From the NCBI RefSeq assembly GCF_012567685.1, contig NZ_CP046184.1, positions 248,407 to 312,406 of the forward strand: a stretch of DNA of 64,000 nt, in the 5' to 3' direction. The notes beneath the pieces are model-generated. The model was not told where the DNA came from and did not search any database. It saw nothing but the letters and a program-made list of their open reading frames with translations. The stretch's first letter is position 1; each line of letters opens with the position of its first letter. The position numbers and the translations under genes are program-made. Source of the DNA: Enterobacteriaceae endosymbiont of Donacia marginata (lineage in GTDB: Bacteria; Pseudomonadota; Gammaproteobacteria; Enterobacterales; Enterobacteriaceae). Of the stretch, positions 8,816 through 18,620 are shown piece by piece.

Positions 8816-10075
8816 TTAAGATCTTTTCATCATATCAAAAAAATCATTATTAGTTTTTGTCATTGATAATTTATTTATTAAAAATTCCATTGCATCTATT
8901 TCATTCATAGGATGAATTATTTTTCTTAAAATCCACATTCTTTGTAATTCTTCTTGAGAACTTAATAATTCCTCTTTTCTAGTTCCAGATCTATTATAAT
9001 CTATAGCTGGGAAAACTCTTTTTTCTGCAATTTTACGTGATAAATGTAATTCCATATTTCCGGTTCCTTTAAATTCTTCATAAATAACATCGTCCATTTT
9101 TGATCCTGTATCAATTAATGCTGTAGCTATAATTGTTAAACTACCTCCTTCTTCAACATTTCTTGCCGCTCCAAAAAAACGTTTAGGACGATGTAATGCA
9201 TTTGCATCAACCCCTCCAGTTAAAACTTTTCCAGATGCTGGAGCAACTGTATTATATGCTCTAGCTAAACGTGTCATAGAATCTAATAAAATAATAACAT
9301 CTTTTTTATGTTCTACTAATCTTTTAGCCTTTTCAATAACCATTTCAGATACTTGAACGTGTCTAGATGGAGGTTCATCAAAAGTTGAAGCTATTACTTC
9401 TCCTTTAACTAATCTTTGCATTTCAGTAACTTCTTCCGGGCGTTCATCAATGAGTAAAACTATTAATACACAATCAGGATGATTATATGCTATACTTTGG
9501 GCTATATTTTGTAATAACATAGTTTTTCCTGCTTTAGGGGGAGCTACTATTAAACCTCTCTGCCCTCTACCTATGGGTGAAGCTAAATCTAAAACACGTG
9601 CTGTTAAATCTTCAGTTGAACCATTACCTCTTTCCATGCTTAATCTAGAATTTGCATGTAATGGGGTTAAATTTTCAAAAAGAATTTTACTCCTAGCATT
9701 TTCTGGTTTATCAAAATTTACTTGATTTACCTTTAATAATGCAAAATACCTTTCTCCTTCTTTAGGAGGACGTATTTTACCAGAAATAGTATCACCTGTA
9801 CGTAAATTAAAACGTCTAATTTGACTTGGAGATACATAAATATCATCAGGACCTGCTAAGTAAGAACTATCAGAAGAACGTAAAAATCCAAATCCATCTT
9901 GTAATATTTCTAATACTCCATCACCAAAAATATCTTCTCCACTTTTGGAATGTTGTTTTAATATAGTAAAAATAATATCTTGTTTCCGCATTCTAGCTAA
10001 ATTTTCTAGATAAATATTTTCACCTAAATCTATTAATTCAGATATTGGTTTATTTTTTAATTCGGTAAGATTCAT
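8816..10075 (-). CDS. rho: Transcription termination factor Rho
   Basis: Hexameric RNA-dependent ATPase that ends transcription at Rho-dependent sites. It has 419 residues, exactly the E. coli length, and the ATPase half is nearly identical. The N-terminal RNA-binding OB fold carries DGFGFLRS and [12 protein letters not shown]. The Walker A segment is [11 protein letters not shown] (residues about 178-188). Walker B and the catalytic region appear as [12 protein letters not shown] and [14 protein letters not shown]. The Q- and R-loop regions are [15 protein letters not shown] and [12 protein letters not shown]. The gene follows trxA on the same strand as in E. coli (trxA-rho), with no rhoL leader peptide seen. 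Strong conservation suggests termination still depends partly on Rho, consistent with the few intrinsic terminators seen. Confidence 0.98.
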   Translation of the reverse strand: MNLTELKNKPISELIDLGENIYLENLARMRKQDIIFTILKQHSKSGEDIFGDGVLEILQDGFGFLRSSDSSYLAGPDDIYVSPSQIRRFNLRTGDTISGKIRPPKEGERYFALLKVNQVNFDKPENARSKILFENLTPLHANSRLSMERGNGSTEDLTARVLDLASPIGRGQRGLIVAPPKAGKTMLLQNIAQSIAYNHPDCVLIVLLIDERPEEVTEMQRLVKGEVIASTFDEPPSRHVQVSEMVIEKAKRLVEHKKDVIILLDSMTRLARAYNTVAPASGKVLTGGVDANALHRPKRFFGAARNVEEGGSLTIIATALIDTGSKMDDVIYEEFKGTGNMELHLSRKIAEKRVFPAIDYNRSGTRKEELLSSQEELQRMWILRKIIHPMNEIDAMEFLINKLSMTKTNNDFFDMMKRS

Positions 10076-10215
10076 AATGGTGAGGTCTTAAACTTTGAAT
10101 AATTCTTAAATATTTATATAAAATTTAAAAAATATAATAATTTTATTATTTATTAATAAAATACGAATAATTATATCTTTTTTCTTTTTTTAAAAAGGTA
10201 AATATATAAATACAT

Positions 10216-10548
10216 TTATTTTAAATGTTTATTTAAAAAATTTTCTAATTGTGTTAGATTTATGGATCCAATTATTTTATCAATAACTTCCCCGTTTTTA
10301 AATAATAAAACTGTTGGTATACTACGAATATTATATTGTTCTGCAATATTCTTATATTTTTCAATATTTAATTTAGTAAAAATTATATTTTCATATTTAT
10401 AACATACTTTTTCTAAAACTTCAGAAAATATTTTACATGGATTACACCATTCTGCCCAAAAATCAACCAAAACTAATTTTTTTTTTTTTATTTCAGATTG
10501 AAAATTTTTATCATTTAAATGTATTAAAACATTAGTCTTATGTTGCAT
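10216..10548 (-). CDS. trxA: Thioredoxin 1 with variant CNPC active site
   Basis: Small cytosolic thiol-disulfide reductant that supplies ribonucleotide reductase and other enzymes and is reduced by thioredoxin reductase. It has 110 residues against 109 in E. coli. The fold motifs are present: VDFWAEWC with the buried aspartate, the RSIPTVLLF segment with the cis-proline, and FKNGE. The active site reads WCNPCK where thioredoxins almost always have WCGPCK; both cysteines are kept. This may alter redox potential, but the effect is not known here. AGGA about ten bases upstream of the start is the likely ribosome binding site. Upstream of rho, as in E. coli. Confidence 0.95.
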   Translation of the reverse strand: MQHKTNVLIHLNDKNFQSEIKKKKLVLVDFWAEWCNPCKIFSEVLEKVCYKYENIIFTKLNIEKYKNIAEQYNIRSIPTVLLFKNGEVIDKIIGSINLTQLENFLNKHLK

Positions 10549-10874
10549 GAATTTAATATTCCTGTATGGATATTATATTTAATTATTTTTTTATAAAATA
10601 ATTAAAATATTTTGATTGTATAATAGGTTAATTTTAATTAAATTAAAATTTTATTTTATTATATATTAATAATAATTATATTACAAGATTATAAATAATA
10701 TATATTAAAAATATAAAAAATTAGTATAAATATATATAATATTATTATAAAATATTATTATTTATGTATTAATAATAAATTTTAAAAAAAAATTTATATT
10801 TTTTTTAATAATTAAAATTTTAATTTTTTCTTATCTAAAAAATATTTTTTATTTAATAAATAATTGGAGAATAT
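10549..10874. other. Gene-free divergent spacer between trxA and dksA
   Basis: This 326-bp, almost purely AT spacer holds the promoters of two divergent genes. A TATAAT on the minus strand (10572-10577) could be the trxA -10. On the + side, GGAG five bases before the dksA ATG is a clear ribosome binding site. I see no coding remnant or RNA gene. Confidence 0.5.
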
Positions 10875-11327
10875 ATGAAAAAAAGTAATAATTTTTTATC
10901 ATCTTTAAATATTTTATCTCTTGCAGGAGTATCACCATATCAATTAAAACCTAATGAAAAATATATGAATAAAAAACAATTATCACATTTTAAAAAGATT
11001 TTAGAATCATGGAAAAATAAAATAAATGATAAATTTAATAATACAGTATCCTATATAAAAGATGAAACATCTAATTTTCCAGATCCCATAGATAGAGCTT
11101 CTCAAGAAGAGGAATTTAGTTTAGAACTACGAAATAGAGATAGAGAAAGAAAATTAATCAAAAAAATAGAAATAACATTAAAAAAATTTAATACCAAAAA
11201 TTTTGGTTATTGTGATTGTTGTGAAATTGAAATTGGATTAAAAAGATTAGAAGCACATCCAACTGCTAATTTATGTATTGATTGTAAAACATTAGCAGAA
11301 ATACGTGCTAAACAAATAGCTGAATAA
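10875..11327 (+). CDS. dksA: RNA polymerase-binding transcription factor DksA
   Basis: Binds the RNA polymerase secondary channel and, with ppGpp, adjusts rRNA and amino-acid promoter activity. It has 150 residues against 151 in E. coli. The coiled-coil tip keeps the two acidic residues in [14 protein letters not shown] (residues about 69-82). The C4 zinc finger is intact: CDCC, then CIDC (residues about 114-138). The C-terminal helix [12 protein letters not shown] is conserved. It has a clear GGAG ribosome binding site and stands alone, without sfsA or gluQ nearby. Its retention suggests some growth-rate control of transcription remains. Confidence 0.97.
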   Translation: MKKSNNFLSSLNILSLAGVSPYQLKPNEKYMNKKQLSHFKKILESWKNKINDKFNNTVSYIKDETSNFPDPIDRASQEEEFSLELRNRDRERKLIKKIEITLKKFNTKNFGYCDCCEIEIGLKRLEAHPTANLCIDCKTLAEIRAKQIAE

Positions 11328-11988
11328 AATTTTTATATTAAAAATACTTAAATATAAAATCTTTATTTTTTAATTATGTAATTCACATCTTTTTTTAGTT
11401 AAAAAAAATAAATATAAAATAATAATAAAAAATAAAATATTTATAGTCAAAATTAATAATATTATTTTTATAATTAAAAAATTACAACAAAATTATTAAA
11501 TAATATAATATATTAGATATATTATAAATATTTTTAGTTTTAATATAAATAAAATTAAAGATTTATAAAATATGTAACATAAGTATGTTAAAGACGTTAA
11601 TATATATATGATTAAAATTAATATCATAAAAATTTTTAATAAAAATAACACTTAATACTTAACTAAAAAAAAATAAAATATATGTTAAAACTATAATGAT
11701 TATAAAAAATATTATTTAATTTTTTATTATCTAATATAAAAATTTTGCTTTTTATATATAAAAAGTTATCAAATAATTGTAATTTTTTATCAATATCTAA
11801 ATTTTTACTTTTAAAAAAAATATATATATGTAAAAATCTTATTTAAAGTTAACACCTAAGATAATTAATAATTATTTATGTAAATTTTAAATAAATTTTT
11901 AATTTCTAATCTAGAAAATATAATATTTTTAATTTAATAACAGATATTTAATTATATAAATTTTAAAAAAATTTATTTTTTTTTAAAA
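11328..11988. other. Long gene-free stretch between dksA and sodA
   Basis: About 660 bp of almost pure A and T with no recognisable protein, tRNA or structured RNA gene. The longest open stretch I followed is on the minus strand (11842 to 11663, 60 codons). It has no ATG, GTG or TTG start in a sensible place, and its Lys/Asn/Ile/Phe composition is what random AT-rich DNA would give. The region is probably a fully eroded former gene or genes; identity is not recoverable by eye. Confidence 0.5.
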
Positions 11989-12022
11989 ATGATGTATTTT
12001 ATAGAAAAATAAAATACATCAT
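11989..12022. terminator. Hairpin terminator downstream of sodA
   Basis: A perfect 13-bp stem (11989-12001 with 12010-12022; left arm ATGATGTATTTTA) with an 8-base loop lies seven bases beyond the sodA stop codon. On the minus strand it is followed by a short T run. One of the few intergenic hairpins here with G and C in the stem. Confidence 0.7.
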
Positions 12023-12028
12023 AAATAA

Positions 12029-12646
12029 TTATTTATCTAATAATAATTGTGTAATTTTATCCCAATTTAAAACATTCCAAAAAGCTTTAAGATATAAATT
12101 TTTTTGATTTTGATATTTTAAATAATATGCATGTTCCCATAAATCTAATCCTATAATAGGTATATCTATGGAAATATCATTATTATTCATTAATGGATTA
12201 TCTTGATTTATTGTTGTAATTATTTTTAATATATTTTTTTTTTTAACTAACCAAATCCATCCAGATCCAAAAAAATTTAAGGCTTTTTTTTCGAACCTTT
12301 TTTTAAAATTTTCTAAATTACTAAATTCTTTTTTTAAAATATTTAAAATAATATTATTTGGTTGAGTATTTTTTTTTAATATTTTCCAAAAAAAACTATG
12401 ATTAGCATGACCTCCAGCATTATTACGTAAAAAATTTTTTTGTGAAGAAGGAATTGATAATTTATCTAAATTAGCTATTAATTTATTAATTTTAATATCT
12501 TTTATATTATTTTTATTAAGTATTAAATTTGTATTATTAATATAATTTTGATGATGTTTTTGATGATGTATTTCCATTGTTTTTGTATCAAAAAATGGTT
12601 CTAAATCAGAATATTCATACAATAAACTAGGTAATTTATAAGACAT
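12029..12646 (-). CDS. sodA: Superoxide dismutase [Mn]
   Basis: Converts superoxide to hydrogen peroxide and oxygen. It has 205 residues against 206 in E. coli SodA. All four metal ligands are in place: the His of EIHHQKHHQNY (residue about 27), the His of HANHSFFW, and the Asp and His of DLWEHAYYLKYQ. The sequence NNAGGHANHSFFW, with Gly-Gly before HANH, is typical of the Mn rather than the Fe enzyme. It stands alone and ends at a hairpin terminator. Retention in such a reduced genome suggests exposure to oxidative stress in the host. Confidence 0.97.
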   Translation of the reverse strand: MSYKLPSLLYEYSDLEPFFDTKTMEIHHQKHHQNYINNTNLILNKNNIKDIKINKLIANLDKLSIPSSQKNFLRNNAGGHANHSFFWKILKKNTQPNNIILNILKKEFSNLENFKKRFEKKALNFFGSGWIWLVKKKNILKIITTINQDNPLMNNNDISIDIPIIGLDLWEHAYYLKYQNQKNLYLKAFWNVLNWDKITQLLLDK

Positions 12647-12675
12647 TCAAAATCCTTTAATATAAAATATATTTA

Positions 12676-13500
12676 TTAAATATATTTTTTATATTTTTTA
12701 ATTATTATTTTAGTATTTGGCATAATACCATGCCATAAATAAAAAGAATATGCTGCTTGTTCAATTAACATCCCAATACCGTCTGATATCTTTTTTGCTC
12801 CATGAATAAGACACCATTTTAAAAATGGTGTCTTATTAAAATTATAAAAAAGATCATAACAAAAAATATCAGGATTGATAATTGAAGAAGGAATATTCGG
12901 AATATTTCCTTTCATACTGCTAGATGTAGCATTAATAATTAAATGATATTTAAATTTATTATGGAATAAAAATAAATCTTCTAATTTAAAAGAATTAATC
13001 TTTTTTACATTTTTAAAAAATTTAATAATTTTTTTAGTATTTTCGTAAGTACGATTAATAATTGTGATATTACAACCAAATTTAATTAATGGATATATAA
13101 TTCCTTGAGCTGCTCCTCCAGCACCTATTAATAAAATATTACTTTTAGGATTAATAAATTTTAAATTTTGTAAATCTTTTAATAAACCAATACCATCAGT
13201 ATTATCACCTAAAATTGTTTTTGAATTAATAATTTTTACTGTATTTATAACACCAGAATATTTAGCTCTTTCTGTTAAAATATCACATAATTTATATGCC
13301 TTTTTTTTAAAAGGGATTGTAATATTTGCTCCTATTCCTCCATTTTTAAAAAAAGAAAAAAAAATTTTATAAAAACCATTTATTGGTACACAAATTTTTT
13401 TATAATTTTGTAATACTCCTGTTTGTTTTGCAAATAATTGATGAATAATTGGAGATTTACTATGTTTTATCGGGTTACCAAATACTGCAAATATTTTCAT
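12676..13500 (-). CDS. aroE: Shikimate dehydrogenase (NADP+)
   Basis: Reduces 3-dehydroshikimate to shikimate in the chorismate pathway. It has 274 residues against 272 in E. coli. Substrate-binding and catalytic elements are visible: VFGNPIKHSKSP at the N-terminus, NITIPFKKKAY with the catalytic Lys, and GDNTDGIGLL with the catalytic Asp. The nucleotide fold has LLIGAGGAAQGI near residue 125, and INRT follows for NADP selection. It follows tsaC by only two bases on the same strand, as in E. coli. With aroA at 40.8-42.0 kb it points to retained aromatic precursor synthesis. Confidence 0.97.
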   Translation of the reverse strand: MKIFAVFGNPIKHSKSPIIHQLFAKQTGVLQNYKKICVPINGFYKIFFSFFKNGGIGANITIPFKKKAYKLCDILTERAKYSGVINTVKIINSKTILGDNTDGIGLLKDLQNLKFINPKSNILLIGAGGAAQGIIYPLIKFGCNITIINRTYENTKKIIKFFKNVKKINSFKLEDLFLFHNKFKYHLIINATSSSMKGNIPNIPSSIINPDIFCYDLFYNFNKTPFLKWCLIHGAKKISDGIGMLIEQAAYSFYLWHGIMPNTKIIIKKYKKYI

Positions 13501-13502
13501 AT

Positions 13503-14063
13503 TTATCCTTTACGTATAACTAAATTTGTAAAACTATCTCTAATTTCTGATGGTTTTAAATAACCTCCTGTTTTTCCATTTAAAATTAAAATATGTTCTT
13601 TAATATCATAAAAATGATATAATACATCTTGATATGTTAAACAAGGTTTTTTACCTGTAATATTAGCACTAGTAGAAACAATAGGTTTTCCAAAAGCATT
13701 ACATAATTGACTTGTTAAATAATGATTAGTTACACGAACTGCTATAGAATTAAAATTTCCAGTTAACCAATAAGGAGTATTTGTTGTAATAGGCATAATC
13801 CAGGTAATAATACCAGGCCAGGTAGATAAAATTTTTTTTTTTTGATTTTTAAGAATTTTTTTTTCATTTATATATTTTAACAATTGATTATACTGTGATG
13901 CAATTAAAATTAATCCCTTTTTGATACTACGTTTTTTTATTTTTAATAATTTATTTACTGCTTTTTCATTATCTGGATCACATCCTAAACCAAAAACAGA
14001 TTCAGTTGGATAAGCTATTATTTTACCCATTTTTAATGCATTAATAAAAATTTTTATATTCAT
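13503..14063 (-). CDS. tsaC: Threonylcarbamoyl-AMP synthase TsaC
   Basis: Makes threonylcarbamoyl-AMP from threonine, bicarbonate and ATP, the first step of t6A37 tRNA modification. TsaD at 4.4-5.4 kb uses the product. It has 186 residues against 190 in E. coli. Conserved segments are IAYPTESVFGLGCDPD at the N-terminus, KKRSIKKGLILIA, WPGIITWIMP, VRVTNH, PIVSTSANITGK, and PSEIRD near the C-terminus. First gene of a tsaC-aroE pair; topA-like yrdD, upstream in E. coli, is absent. It diverges from def. Confidence 0.95.
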   Translation of the reverse strand: MNIKIFINALKMGKIIAYPTESVFGLGCDPDNEKAVNKLLKIKKRSIKKGLILIASQYNQLLKYINEKKILKNQKKKILSTWPGIITWIMPITTNTPYWLTGNFNSIAVRVTNHYLTSQLCNAFGKPIVSTSANITGKKPCLTYQDVLYHFYDIKEHILILNGKTGGYLKPSEIRDSFTNLVIRKG

Positions 14064-14183
14064 AATTTTTTTATAAATTATTTGATAAAGTTGTAAATGA
14101 ATTATATATTAATAATATAAATATATTAAAAATTAAAAATTCTATTAGTTTATAAAAATTATTTTTAAAAAAAGATATAAAAT

Positions 14184-14720
14184 ATGTCTATACTTAAATT
14201 ATTATATTTTCCTAATAAAAAATTAAGAAATATAGCTGAATCAATTAAAAATATTAATAATGATATTAAATTATTAGGCAATAGTATGCTTAAAACTATG
14301 TATTATTATAACGGTATTGGTTTAGCAGCTACACAAATAGGAATAAATAAAAGAATTATAGTAATTGATATAACTAAAAAAAAAAATAATCCTATTATTC
14401 TTATTAATCCTAAAATAATAGAATTTAATAAATCAAAAATTCATAGTAAAGAAGGATGTTTATCTATACCTATAAAACAAAAATATTTTGTTTTAAGATC
14501 TAAAACAATAAAAGTTCAAGCTAAAAATTTAATGAATGAAATTATTGAAATAGAAGCAAGTAATTTATTATCTTTTTGTATACAACATGAAATTGATCAT
14601 TTAAATGGAATTTTATTTATTGATTATTTATCAAATTTAAAATATCAAAGAATTTATGATAAAATTATTAAAATTAATCATAAAATAATGTTTTTAAAAA
14701 AACAGAATTATATAAAATGA
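14184..14720 (+). CDS. def: Peptide deformylase
   Basis: Removes the formyl group from nascent N-terminal formyl-methionine, before Map acts. It has 178 residues against 169 in E. coli, the excess at the C-terminus. The three family motifs are intact: GIGLAATQIG (residues about 44-53), EGCLSIP with the metal-ligand Cys, and QHEIDHLNG with the two metal-ligand His and the catalytic Glu. Its stop overlaps the fmt start by four bases (ATGA), indicating translational coupling. def-fmt order is as in E. coli; rsmB, trkA and mscL, which follow there, are gone. Confidence 0.97.
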   Translation: MSILKLLYFPNKKLRNIAESIKNINNDIKLLGNSMLKTMYYYNGIGLAATQIGINKRIIVIDITKKKNNPIILINPKIIEFNKSKIHSKEGCLSIPIKQKYFVLRSKTIKVQAKNLMNEIIEIEASNLLSFCIQHEIDHLNGILFIDYLSNLKYQRIYDKIIKINHKIMFLKKQNYIK

Positions 14721-15691
14721 AAAAAAAAATAAAAATTATTTTTATAGGTACTTCAAAATTTGCTGCTTATCATTTAAAAGGTTTAATAAATAATATTTAT
14801 ACAATATCTTGTGTTATTACTAAACCAGATACTTATGCTAATAGAGGATATAAATTAACTTTTAATTCTGTAAAAAAATTAGCAATAAAATATAAAATTA
14901 ATATATTACAACCAGAATCTTTAAATTCTTTAAAATTAATTAAAAATCTTATTAATTATGATTGTGATATTATAATAGTGGTAGATTATGGTTTATTAAT
15001 ACCTAATAAAATACTAGATATACCTAAATTATTTTGTATGAATATACATGCTTCATTATTACCTAGATGGAGAGGCGCAGCTCCTATACAAAGGGCATTA
15101 TTAGCTAACGATTTAAAAACAGGTATAAGTATTATAAAAATAAATAATTTTTTAGATGAAGGTGATATTATCTATCAAATAGAATATAATATTTTGCTTT
15201 ATGATACATACGGATCATTATATAAAAAACTAGCTGTATTAGGATTACAAGGTTTATTATTTATTTTAAAAAAAATTTCAAAAGGAGAACAAATAAAATT
15301 TAAATCTCAAAACATAAATATGATAAAACCTACATATGCAAAAAAAATATCTAAAATAGAATGTAAATTAAATTGGAATTTACCTGCTAAAAAATTAGAA
15401 TGTATGGTTCGTGCTTTTAATCCTAAACCAGGTACTTTTTTTATGATAAAAAATCAAAGATTTAAAGTATGGCAAGCAGAAGTTATTAATAGTTTTAATA
15501 GTAATTATGCAACTAAAGTACCTGGTACAATATTATTAATTAATAGATATGGTATACAAATAAATACTATAAATGGAATTTTAAATATTCAAATTATTCA
15601 ACCTAACGGGAAAAAACAAATGAATATTCAAAATTTTTTAAATCTTAATCAGTATAAAAATCTTTTTAAAAGAGATACTATTATTATTTAA
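14717..15691 (+). CDS. fmt: Methionyl-tRNA formyltransferase
   Basis: Formylates Met-tRNAfMet using 10-formyl-tetrahydrofolate. It has 324 residues against 315 in E. coli. The catalytic core is intact: MNIHASLLPRWRGAAPIQRA (residues about 108-127) with the active-site Asn and His, and LDEGDIIYQ with the active-site Asp. The N-terminus has the usual IIFIGTSKFA. The C-terminal tRNA-binding domain has VRAFNPKPGTFF. It overlaps def by four bases upstream and runs eight bases past the end of convergent rplQ, so no terminator can sit between them. Confidence 0.96.
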   Translation: MKKKIKIIFIGTSKFAAYHLKGLINNIYTISCVITKPDTYANRGYKLTFNSVKKLAIKYKINILQPESLNSLKLIKNLINYDCDIIIVVDYGLLIPNKILDIPKLFCMNIHASLLPRWRGAAPIQRALLANDLKTGISIIKINNFLDEGDIIYQIEYNILLYDTYGSLYKKLAVLGLQGLLFILKKISKGEQIKFKSQNINMIKPTYAKKISKIECKLNWNLPAKKLECMVRAFNPKPGTFFMIKNQRFKVWQAEVINSFNSNYATKVPGTILLINRYGIQINTINGILNIQIIQPNGKKQMNIQNFLNLNQYKNLFKRDTIII

Positions 15692-16070
15692 TATTTTTAT
15701 TTTTTAGAATTATTTTTCTTTCTATTAATTCTATATATGCCATAGGTGCTTTATCTCCATTACGAAAACCACATTTTATTATACGTGTATATCCACCTAA
15801 TCTATTTTTAAATTTAGGAGCAATAATATTAAAAAGTTTAATAATATTAATTTTATTACTTATTTTAGATCTTATTAATCTTTTATTAGAAATGGTATTT
15901 TTTTTAGCAATGGTAATCATAGGTTCTATTATTTTTCTAAGTTCTTTAGCTTTCATTAAAGTAGTTTTAATAATTTCATTATTAATTAATGAATTAACCA
16001 TATTAAATAACATTGCACTACGGTGTGAGCTATTTTTATTAAAATAACGGCCTGTTTTACGATGACGCAT
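15684..16070 (-). CDS. rplQ: 50S ribosomal protein L17
   Basis: Large-subunit protein near the exit tunnel; last gene of the alpha operon (rpsM-rpsK-rpsD-rpoA-rplQ). It has 128 residues against 127. The N-terminus is MRHRKTGRYFNKNSSHR with SAMLFNMVNSL following, and ELIER lies near the end as in E. coli. It is 29 bp downstream of rpoA, and its 3' end overlaps convergent fmt by eight bases. Confidence 0.96.
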   Translation of the reverse strand: MRHRKTGRYFNKNSSHRSAMLFNMVNSLINNEIIKTTLMKAKELRKIIEPMITIAKKNTISNKRLIRSKISNKINIIKLFNIIAPKFKNRLGGYTRIIKCGFRNGDKAPMAYIELIERKIILKNKNIK

Positions 16071-16099
16071 TTTTTTTCCTTAATTAAAAAATTAATTAT

Positions 16100-17116
16100 T
16101 TATGATTGTTCTTGTTTATTATTTTTTATAATTGGAGGCCAATTATCTAATCTCATGCCTAACGATAAACCTCTAGATGCTAAAATATCTTTTATTTCTG
16201 TTAAAGATTTTTTTCCTAGATTTGGAGTTTTTAATAATTCTACTTCAGTTCGTTGTACTAAATCACCAATCAAATGAATTGATTCAGTTTTTAAACAATT
16301 TGCAGAACGAACAGTTAATTCTAAATCATCGACAGAATGTAATAAAATAGGATCAAATTCTGGTTTTTCCTCTTTAATTTCTGTTTCTTGTTGAATATCT
16401 TTTAAATTTACAAATGATTCTAATTGTTCTACTAAAATAGTTGCTGCTTTCCGAATAGCTTGTTCCGGATCAATTGTTCCATTAGTTTCCATTTCTATTA
16501 TTAATTTATCTAAATCTGTTCTTTGGTCTACTCTAGCTGATTCTACATTATATATTATTTTTTTTATAGGACTATAAGATGCATCTAGTAATAACCTTCC
16601 TATTTTATGATCTTTTTGAAAATTATTATTATTAATTTTTGTATGTGCTGCTACATATCCCCGACCTAATTCTATCTTTATTTTCATATCAATTGATGTA
16701 TTTATATTAGTAATGTGACAAATAATATGTTCCTTATTTACAATTTCTATATCATTTCCATGAATAATATCAGAAGCTTTTACAATTCCAATTCCTGTTT
16801 TTTTTAAAATTAAAATAACCTCTTTTTTATTATTTTCTATTTTTATAGCTAATTCTTTTAAATTTAAAAGTATTTCAATAATATCCTCTTTAATTCCTTC
16901 TTTAGTACTATACTCATGTAATATTCCTTCTATTTCTACCTCTGTTACTGCGTAACCAGGAATTGAAGATAATAAAATACGTCTTAATGAATTTCCTAAA
17001 GTATGACCAAAACCACGTTCTAAAGGTTCTAAAGTTACTTTTATAGTATTATTACTAATATGTTCTATATCTACTAATTTAGGTTTTAAAAATTCTGTAA
17101 CAGAATTTTGATCCAT
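16100..17116 (-). CDS. rpoA: RNA polymerase alpha subunit
   Basis: Assembles the polymerase core and contacts UP elements and activators. It has 338 residues against 329 in E. coli, with a charged C-terminal extension. The N-terminal dimerisation domain has [20 protein letters not shown] (residues about 32-51) and [11 protein letters not shown]. The C-terminal domain keeps the DNA-contact segments: [10 protein letters not shown], with the key Arg and Asn, and [17 protein letters not shown]. The complete C-terminal domain implies UP-element or activator contacts still matter. In the alpha operon between rpsD and rplQ, 22 bp after rpsD. Confidence 0.98.
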   Translation of the reverse strand: MDQNSVTEFLKPKLVDIEHISNNTIKVTLEPLERGFGHTLGNSLRRILLSSIPGYAVTEVEIEGILHEYSTKEGIKEDIIEILLNLKELAIKIENNKKEVILILKKTGIGIVKASDIIHGNDIEIVNKEHIICHITNINTSIDMKIKIELGRGYVAAHTKINNNNFQKDHKIGRLLLDASYSPIKKIIYNVESARVDQRTDLDKLIIEMETNGTIDPEQAIRKAATILVEQLESFVNLKDIQQETEIKEEKPEFDPILLHSVDDLELTVRSANCLKTESIHLIGDLVQRTEVELLKTPNLGKKSLTEIKDILASRGLSLGMRLDNWPPIIKNNKQEQS

Positions 17117-17138
17117 TTATATGCTCTCTTATAAAAAA

Positions 17139-17759
17139 TTATTTTGAATATAATTCAATAATTAAATGTTCATTAATATCTGCAGGTAAATCAGAACGTT
17201 CAGGAAGCCTTTTAAAAATACCCTCCATTTTTTTATTATTTACTTCTAACCAGTTAGGTTTCTCTCTTTGAGAATATAAATCTATTGAAGCATTAATTCT
17301 TAGTTGTTTTTTAGATTTTTCACATACAGAAATTTTATCATTTAAAGATACTTGATAAGAAGCTATGTTAACAATATAGTTATTAACTTTTATAGATTTA
17401 TGAGAAATTAATTGTCTGGCTTCTGCTCTTGTAACTCCAAAACCCATTCTATAAACAATATTATCCAATCTTTTTTCTAATAAACATAATAAATTAAATC
17501 CAGTATTTCCTTTTATATGTGAGGCTTTTTTATAATAATTATGAAATTGTCGTTCTAATATACCATATAATCTACGTATTTTTTGTTTTTCTCTCAATTG
17601 AATACCATAATCAGATAATCTAGATTTTTTTATACCATGTTGCCCTGGAGCTTGTTCTAATTTACATTTAGTATCAATAGCACGTACATTAGATTTTAAA
17701 AATAAATCAGTGCCCTCTCTTCGAGATAATTTTAATTTTGGGCCTAAATATCTTGCCAT
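17139..17759 (-). CDS. rpsD: 30S ribosomal protein S4
   Basis: Primary 16S rRNA-binding protein that starts 30S assembly. In E. coli it also represses the alpha operon by binding its mRNA. It has 206 residues, as in E. coli. Markers are [40 protein letters not shown], and the S4 RNA-binding domain [10 protein letters not shown] with [10 protein letters not shown]. Third gene of the alpha operon in this arrangement (rpsM, rpsK, rpsD), 42 bp after rpsK. Confidence 0.98.
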   Translation of the reverse strand: MARYLGPKLKLSRREGTDLFLKSNVRAIDTKCKLEQAPGQHGIKKSRLSDYGIQLREKQKIRRLYGILERQFHNYYKKASHIKGNTGFNLLCLLEKRLDNIVYRMGFGVTRAEARQLISHKSIKVNNYIVNIASYQVSLNDKISVCEKSKKQLRINASIDLYSQREKPNWLEVNNKKMEGIFKRLPERSDLPADINEHLIIELYSK

Positions 17760-17801
17760 TATATTTTTCCTAAAATATTTTAATTAATTATAAATAATTA
17801 T

Positions 17802-18191
17802 TTATACTCTTCTTTTTTTTGGTGGTCTACATCCATTATGAGGAATAGGAGTAATATCAGTAATATTAGTTATTTTAAAACCAGAATTATTTAATGCTCT
17901 AATAGTAGACTCTCTTCCAGGTCCTGGTCCTTTTACCATAATCTCTAAATTTTTAATACCATAATGTTTCACAATTTCAGCACATTTTTCTGCAGCTACT
18001 TGTGCTGCAAACGGAGTTGATTTTCTTGATCCTCTAAAACCAGAACCTCCTGCTGTTGCACATCCTAGAGAATTACCTTGTCTATCTGTAATAGTAACAA
18101 TGGTATTGTTAAAAGAAGCATGTATATGTGCAATACCATCTATAATTTGTTTTTTAATTTTTTTTTTTGAATTTAAAGATTTTTTTTTCAT
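17802..18191 (-). CDS. rpsK: 30S ribosomal protein S11
   Basis: Platform protein of the 30S subunit near the mRNA exit and the S21 site. It has 129 residues, exactly the E. coli length. Conserved segments are [39 protein letters not shown] (here beginning TAGGSG), [14 protein letters not shown] and the C-terminal [13 protein letters not shown]. It is 20 bp after rpsM in the alpha operon. Confidence 0.98.
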   Translation of the reverse strand: MKKKSLNSKKKIKKQIIDGIAHIHASFNNTIVTITDRQGNSLGCATAGGSGFRGSRKSTPFAAQVAAEKCAEIVKHYGIKNLEIMVKGPGPGRESTIRALNNSGFKITNITDITPIPHNGCRPPKKRRV

Positions 18192-18211
18192 TATATATAC
18201 TCATTATAATA

Positions 18212-18568
18212 TTATTTTTTAAAATATTTATATAGTTTTTTTATAGTATGTGCATTAGTTTTAGTACGTTGTCCTCTAACTGGTAATCCTTTTTTATGAC
18301 GTAACCCTCTATAACAATTAAGATCAACTAATCTTTTAATATGTAAATTAATACTTCTTCTTAAATCTCCTTCTACTTTAAATTTTAATATAATATTTCT
18401 TAATAAATCTATTTTTTTTTCGGTAAGTTGATTAATTTTAATATTTTGAGAAATATTAGTTATTTTACATATACGAGCTGCATGAGATTTTCCTATACCA
18501 TAAATATATTTTAATGCTATTATTGTACGTTTATTATCAGGAATATTTACTCCAGCTATACGAACCAT
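18212..18568 (-). CDS. rpsM: 30S ribosomal protein S13
   Basis: Head protein of the 30S subunit, contacting the P-site tRNA and the 50S bridge. It has 118 residues, the standard length. Conserved segments are [12 protein letters not shown] (here [10 protein letters not shown]), [19 protein letters not shown] and the tail [20 protein letters not shown]. Its position directly after rpmJ joins the spc and alpha operons as in enterobacteria. Confidence 0.98.
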   Translation of the reverse strand: MVRIAGVNIPDNKRTIIALKYIYGIGKSHAARICKITNISQNIKINQLTEKKIDLLRNIILKFKVEGDLRRSINLHIKRLVDLNCYRGLRHKKGLPVRGQRTKTNAHTIKKLYKYFKK

Positions 18569-18620
18569 TTTAAATCCTTTATTTAATTTTTATAATTTTT
18601 TTTTTTAAAATAGAAAATAA

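Noticed and set aside
11663-11842. 60-codon open stretch on the minus strand between dksA and sodA
   Set aside because: It has no plausible start codon, lacks a ribosome binding site, has random AT-rich composition and shows no family resemblance. Kept only as part of the gene-free interval.
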